This document shows, piece after piece, positions 61,251 to 64,000 of a stretch of 64,000 nucleotides of DNA. The translations under genes were made by a program, and so were the position numbers. Each line of letters starts with the position of its first letter. The stretch's first letter is position 1. The notes beneath the pieces are model-generated. The model made no database searches and was not told the origin of the DNA. It was given only the letters and a program-made list of their open reading frames with translations. Source of the DNA: Shimazuella alba (GTDB lineage Bacteria; Bacillota; Bacilli; Thermoactinomycetales; Thermoactinomycetaceae); contig NZ_WUUL01000003.1 in NCBI RefSeq assembly GCF_009831235.1, positions 186,001-250,000 of the forward strand. Direction: 5' to 3'.

Positions 61251-61763
61251 TTAACGTTTTGCTATTCCTTGAATGATACAACTAAGTTGGTAAATACCTT
61301 TTTTCAAATCCTTTAACGGAGCATACCCACCGGAAAGACGAAGATAACGGTTCGATTCTTGACCATAAATATTACCTCGGTTAACAAGTATGCCTTCGGA
61401 TAATGCCTTCGTATATAATTCCCCCATTGATAATTTTGGTAGTATTTTCAACCAAATAAAATCCCCCCCCCCTTTTGGTACATCTCATGCCGCTATATCC
61501 TTTAAATGAATATATAAAGCTTCCAAAACCACCTTTCTCCGTATTTTAAGTTGTTCTCTTACAGATTTGAGATGTTGTTCATATAACCCACTAGTTAACA
61601 GCAACTTTTTGAGATAAAGAACTAGAACCATAGTCGGTTTGCATTTTAATATCGGATAATCGTTCAATTACAGGTTCCGGTCCGATAACCCAACCGACCC
61701 TTAAACCTGGGCTTAATGTTTTGGATAAACTGCCGAGGTACAATACGTGTCCATGTTTATCCT
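61251..61763 (-). pseudogene. MocR/GntR-type regulator, PLP-binding C-terminal part, broken
   Basis: On the minus strand sense begins HVLYLGSLSKTLSPGLRVGW, containing the PLP-lysine motif SLSKTLSPGLR of MocR regulators, and continues VIGPEPVIERLSDIKMQTDY. It then shifts frame to GLYEQHLKSVREQLKIRRKV, meets stops, passes a run of ten C (61463-61472) and ends LSGGYAPLKDLKKGIYQLSC. The 5' part, including the DNA-binding domain, is absent and is replaced by cassette 7. It probably once regulated vitamin B6 or amino-acid genes. Confidence 0.75.
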
Positions 61764-61772
61764 TTACTTTTA

Positions 61773-62355
61773 ATGGGGGTGAAGGAGGCTAATCGATCCA
61801 TAGCTCCCGATAAGAAGGCTGGAGCGAGATCAGGAACGAGTTTTCACCCCGATCGGAGGAGGTCTTCAAGCTACATCAAAGGGAATGGCTTTCCTTCGAA
61901 GGCTTGGTGCTACAGATTTCGAAAGCGAGCCTGATATCCGGCTCATGCTTCCCAAAAACCGAGTTGACGAAATGATTACTTGGTTTATCAAGCGTGAGCG
62001 AACCATGCGCGAAATCTCCATGATACGAGAAATGAGCGAGGAACTCACACAGGAGATGGACATTCTTACTCAGATGGAAATGAATGCGCTCAAGGAGAAA
62101 GAACATATTAGATTCCTTGGATTTGGATCTGGATACCAGCACAAGAAGAATAAGATTCGTCTCGCAGACATCTATGATGTTCATCCTCCTAAGCTCGTGA
62201 TGAATAAGCTAGTAGCAGCAAGCAAGGGACCAAATCCCCACGTCATCTTTGCTTCTCGTGATGATATCGAAAAGGGCAGCTGCCGCGGAGAAAAGATTGG
62301 TAGTGTAAGTGAGCTGATCCTTACACCAAAGCAGTCCATCTCCATCAAGCTGTAA
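61773..62355 (+). CDS. Hypothetical protein of foreign composition (cassette gene 7), possible N-terminal frameshift
   Basis: Unrecognised. The safe open part starts at ATG 61885 (MAFLRRLGATDFESEPDIRL; 156 residues). Protein-like sense continues upstream in the same frame (VFTPIGGGLQATSKG) without a start, and further upstream in another frame from ATG 61773 (MGVKEANRSIAPDKKAGARS). One shift near 61830 would therefore give about 190 residues. The middle is a charged helix (REISMIREMSEELTQEMDIL), then a basic strand region. Composition is G+C-richer than the neighbours. It ends in a strong hairpin and abuts a MocR pseudogene whose 5' end it replaces. Confidence 0.65.
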
Positions 62356-62365
62356 AATGGACATA

Positions 62366-62395
62366 CTCCCCTTGGGAAATATTTTCCAAGGGGAG
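62366..62395 (+). terminator. Hairpin ending cassette 7
   Basis: CTCCCCTTGG/CCAAGGGGAG, perfect 10-bp stem extending further into GGAAA/TTTCC pairing; no U-run. Confidence 0.8.
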
Positions 62396-62402
62396 CACCA
62401 CT

Positions 62403-63458
62403 TTATCTGTTTTCATCCTCCCAACTCAAGGACAATTGTTGGTAATGAGACCCATCTGTTTCCTCCATGAAGTTAGAAAAGCGAACAGATATCAAACGTA
62501 TACCACTCGTATAGTCAAATGAATCAATCAAGTCATCTAATAGCACAAACCAATCGACTTCATCATAAGCAGTTCGTTGCTTGGAATGGGTTGTAAAATC
62601 CGTATACCGGATTTTCAGAGACAACGTCCGGGGTTTTAAATTCTTCTTTTCTACTGCCTGTATACCTTCTTCCAATAATTCTTTTGCAAGAGAAGCAACA
62701 TCATTTCGATCGTAAATATCTATTGGAAAAGTAGTTTCTCTACTTATGGAACGGACAGTTCGATCCATAACAATTTCCCGCTTGTCTTCTCCCCTCGCTC
62801 GATCATAAAGATCGTACCCAAATTTGCCAAACATCTGGATCACTTCATCTCGCGATAAATTCCAAAAATCTTTCACCGTATAAATCTCTTTTTGCGCCAA
62901 TTTCTCTTTTGATTTCTTCCCTATTCCATGAAGAGCTCCAATAGGTAAGTTTTCTAATATCGACAGTGCTTCCTCAGGACGAATAATAACCAATGCATCT
63001 GGTTTTCTAAGATCACTAGCTATTTTCGCTAATGATTTATTATACGAAAGACCAATACTGCAAGTAAGTCCAGTCTCTTGCTTGACCCGCTGTTTTAACT
63101 CTTTGGCAATCGGAACAGCATCTGCAAAATGGGAGACATCTAAATATGCCTCATCTAATCCAAGTGTTTCATATTGATCGCTATAATTGGTATATATTTC
63201 TCTTACCTCTGCTGACTTCTCCTTGTAACGTTCATACCGAACAGGAACAAATATCCCATGAGGGCATTTTCTTCTCGCCACTGCCCCCGGCATTGCAGAG
63301 TGAATGCCGAATGCCCTAGCTTCATAACTACAGGTAGAAACAACTCCTCTATTTTCTCTGCCACCAACAATCACTGGTTTTCCCCGCAGTTCTGGATTGT
63401 CTAATTGTTCTACACTCGCAAAAAATGCATCCAAATCCATATGTAATATCTTCCTCAC
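62403..63458 (-). CDS. dinB: DNA polymerase IV
   Basis: Y-family translesion polymerase, 351 residues. Catalytic motifs are MDLDAFFASVEQ (residues 7-18) and LDEAYLDVS (about 96). The sequence CSIGLSYNKSLAKIASDLRK and the HhH region LHGIGKKSKEKLAQ follow. The end QQLSLSW fits a beta-clamp binding motif. I start at GTG 63458 (MRKILHMDLD), with GGGGGT about eight bases upstream; a TTG seven codons earlier is possible. It is convergent with cassette 7. Confidence 0.93.
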   Translation of the reverse strand: MRKILHMDLDAFFASVEQLDNPELRGKPVIVGGRENRGVVSTCSYEARAFGIHSAMPGAVARRKCPHGIFVPVRYERYKEKSAEVREIYTNYSDQYETLGLDEAYLDVSHFADAVPIAKELKQRVKQETGLTCSIGLSYNKSLAKIASDLRKPDALVIIRPEEALSILENLPIGALHGIGKKSKEKLAQKEIYTVKDFWNLSRDEVIQMFGKFGYDLYDRARGEDKREIVMDRTVRSISRETTFPIDIYDRNDVASLAKELLEEGIQAVEKKNLKPRTLSLKIRYTDFTTHSKQRTAYDEVDWFVLLDDLIDSFDYTSGIRLISVRFSNFMEETDGSHYQQLSLSWEDENR

Positions 63459-63647
63459 TGCGGTTGACCCCCATACCAAACATATATTTGCATTCTATTA
63501 TGATTATAGCATCACTATAAGTCAAAAAATCCTTGGCTTAGGATTGTCCCTTTTCTAAACATAAAAGAGATTGTACACCTTTTACGAAGAAAATATGCTA
63601 CTATTTTTATAAATCCACTACCATTTCAAAAGAGAAAGGTGTCTGTC

Positions 63648-63944
63648 TTGTCTCAAGGATTGAGCTTTACCATGATCGGAACCCACCGAGTGGAAGCGGA
63701 AATAAATACAAAAAGCTTCGGTAAAGTATCCATCACAGTGAAAGGAAGAAACCCCATACAAAATAAAGGGGCTCATGTCATAATTAACGATGCTTGTTTT
63801 ATCAGAGTACAAGCATCCAGTAGCTATTGGCCACTTAGGCCTTATACTGGAACCGTAGTTGTTTCCCTCAAAAAGAATGGCAATCGCAATCCGATGGAGG
63901 TACTTGTCAACAACAAAAAAGTAGAGATTCCTTTCCTTTCGTAA
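63648..63944 (+). CDS. Small hypothetical protein
   Basis: Unrecognised protein of 98 residues. TTG at 63648 is preferred because GAAAGGTG lies about five bases upstream; GTG at 63639 is the alternative. It is strand-rich (FTMIGTHRVEAEINTKSFGK, VSITVKG) with one cysteine, and has no signal or membrane segment. It is divergent from dinB. A perfect 9-bp-arm hairpin GGCAAACAA/TTGTTTGCC follows at 63954-63984. Host-like codon use. Confidence 0.55.
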   Translation: MSQGLSFTMIGTHRVEAEINTKSFGKVSITVKGRNPIQNKGAHVIINDACFIRVQASSSYWPLRPYTGTVVVSLKKNGNRNPMEVLVNNKKVEIPFLS

Positions 63945-63953
63945 TGGTTGGAC

Positions 63954-63984
63954 GGCAAACAAGCTTTTCTCTAGTTTGTTTGCC
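63954..63984 (+). terminator. Hairpin after the 63.6 kb gene
   Basis: GGCAAACAA-N13-TTGTTTGCC; no strong U-run, so the terminator call is moderate. Confidence 0.5.
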
Positions 63985-64000
63985 CCAAATACACTTCTTC

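Noticed and set aside
7336-62395. Cassette hairpins as integron attC sites
   Set aside because: The stems are perfect with no bulged bases and no GTTRRRY core pairs, the genes face both directions, they are not in an array, and no integron integrase was found.
1-64000. CRISPR arrays, rRNA and tRNA genes
   Set aside because: No regularly spaced repeats and no recognisable rRNA or tRNA segments were seen on either strand.

Overview
The window looks like the chromosome of a low-GC, spore-forming Gram-positive bacterium (Bacillota, Bacillales). The evidence is a spoVM gene, ribosome binding sites of the AGGAGG type, and gene order of the Bacillus subtilis yloM-recG type. A member of Thermoactinomycetaceae is possible, but I cannot fix the genus. 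Coding density is low and many genes are broken by single stops or frameshifts.

Two ancestral core blocks frame the window. At the left (1-6.07 kb) are recG, sdaAA, sdaAB, a DegV/FakB protein, fakA and yloU on the minus strand, with rpmB divergent. At the right (44.9-53.3 kb, minus strand) are rsmB, rlmN, stp, prkC, rsgA, rpe, thiT, thiN and spoVM. In B. subtilis spoVM and rpmB are neighbours. Here about 39 kb of accessory DNA lies between them. Upstream of rsmB the usual fmt gene is absent and synteny breaks at a decayed IS200/IS605 element.

The accessory region (6.1-44.9 kb) is a patchwork. It holds small regulator-target pairs: MerR with a CPBP protease, LysR with an MFS exporter, a broken MarR next to an epoxide hydrolase, and a DoxX gene under a strong operator-loaded promoter. 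It also holds stand-alone enzymes (azoreductase, tandem VOC protein, APH-like kinase, M23 endopeptidase, Nfo) and many pseudogenes. At its right end is a coherent sigma-54 unit: rpoN, a sensor kinase with a solute-binding sensor domain, an NtrC-type activator, then a polar amino-acid ABC transporter and formimidoylglutamase (hutG) behind a textbook -24/-12 promoter. This is probably a histidine or histidine-derivative uptake regulon.

Right of the core block (54.2-60 kb) is a sugar operon: a ribose-type ABC importer, an FGGY kinase and a TrpA-like TIM-barrel protein. This suggests a phosphorylation plus retro-aldol route for an unknown sugar or glycoside. Beyond it lie MFS and MocR pseudogenes, dinB and a small unknown gene.

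The most unusual pattern is a set of at least seven small genes (near 7.1, 18.0, 22.8, 23.3, 31.0, 31.7 and 61.8 kb). They are visibly richer in G+C and use different codons from their surroundings. Each is a one-gene unit ending in a near-perfect 10-13 bp hairpin that mostly lacks a U-tract, and several have a perfect dyad just after the promoter. None resembles a family I know, and most sit next to decayed genes. No rRNA, tRNA, CRISPR array or intact transposase was seen.
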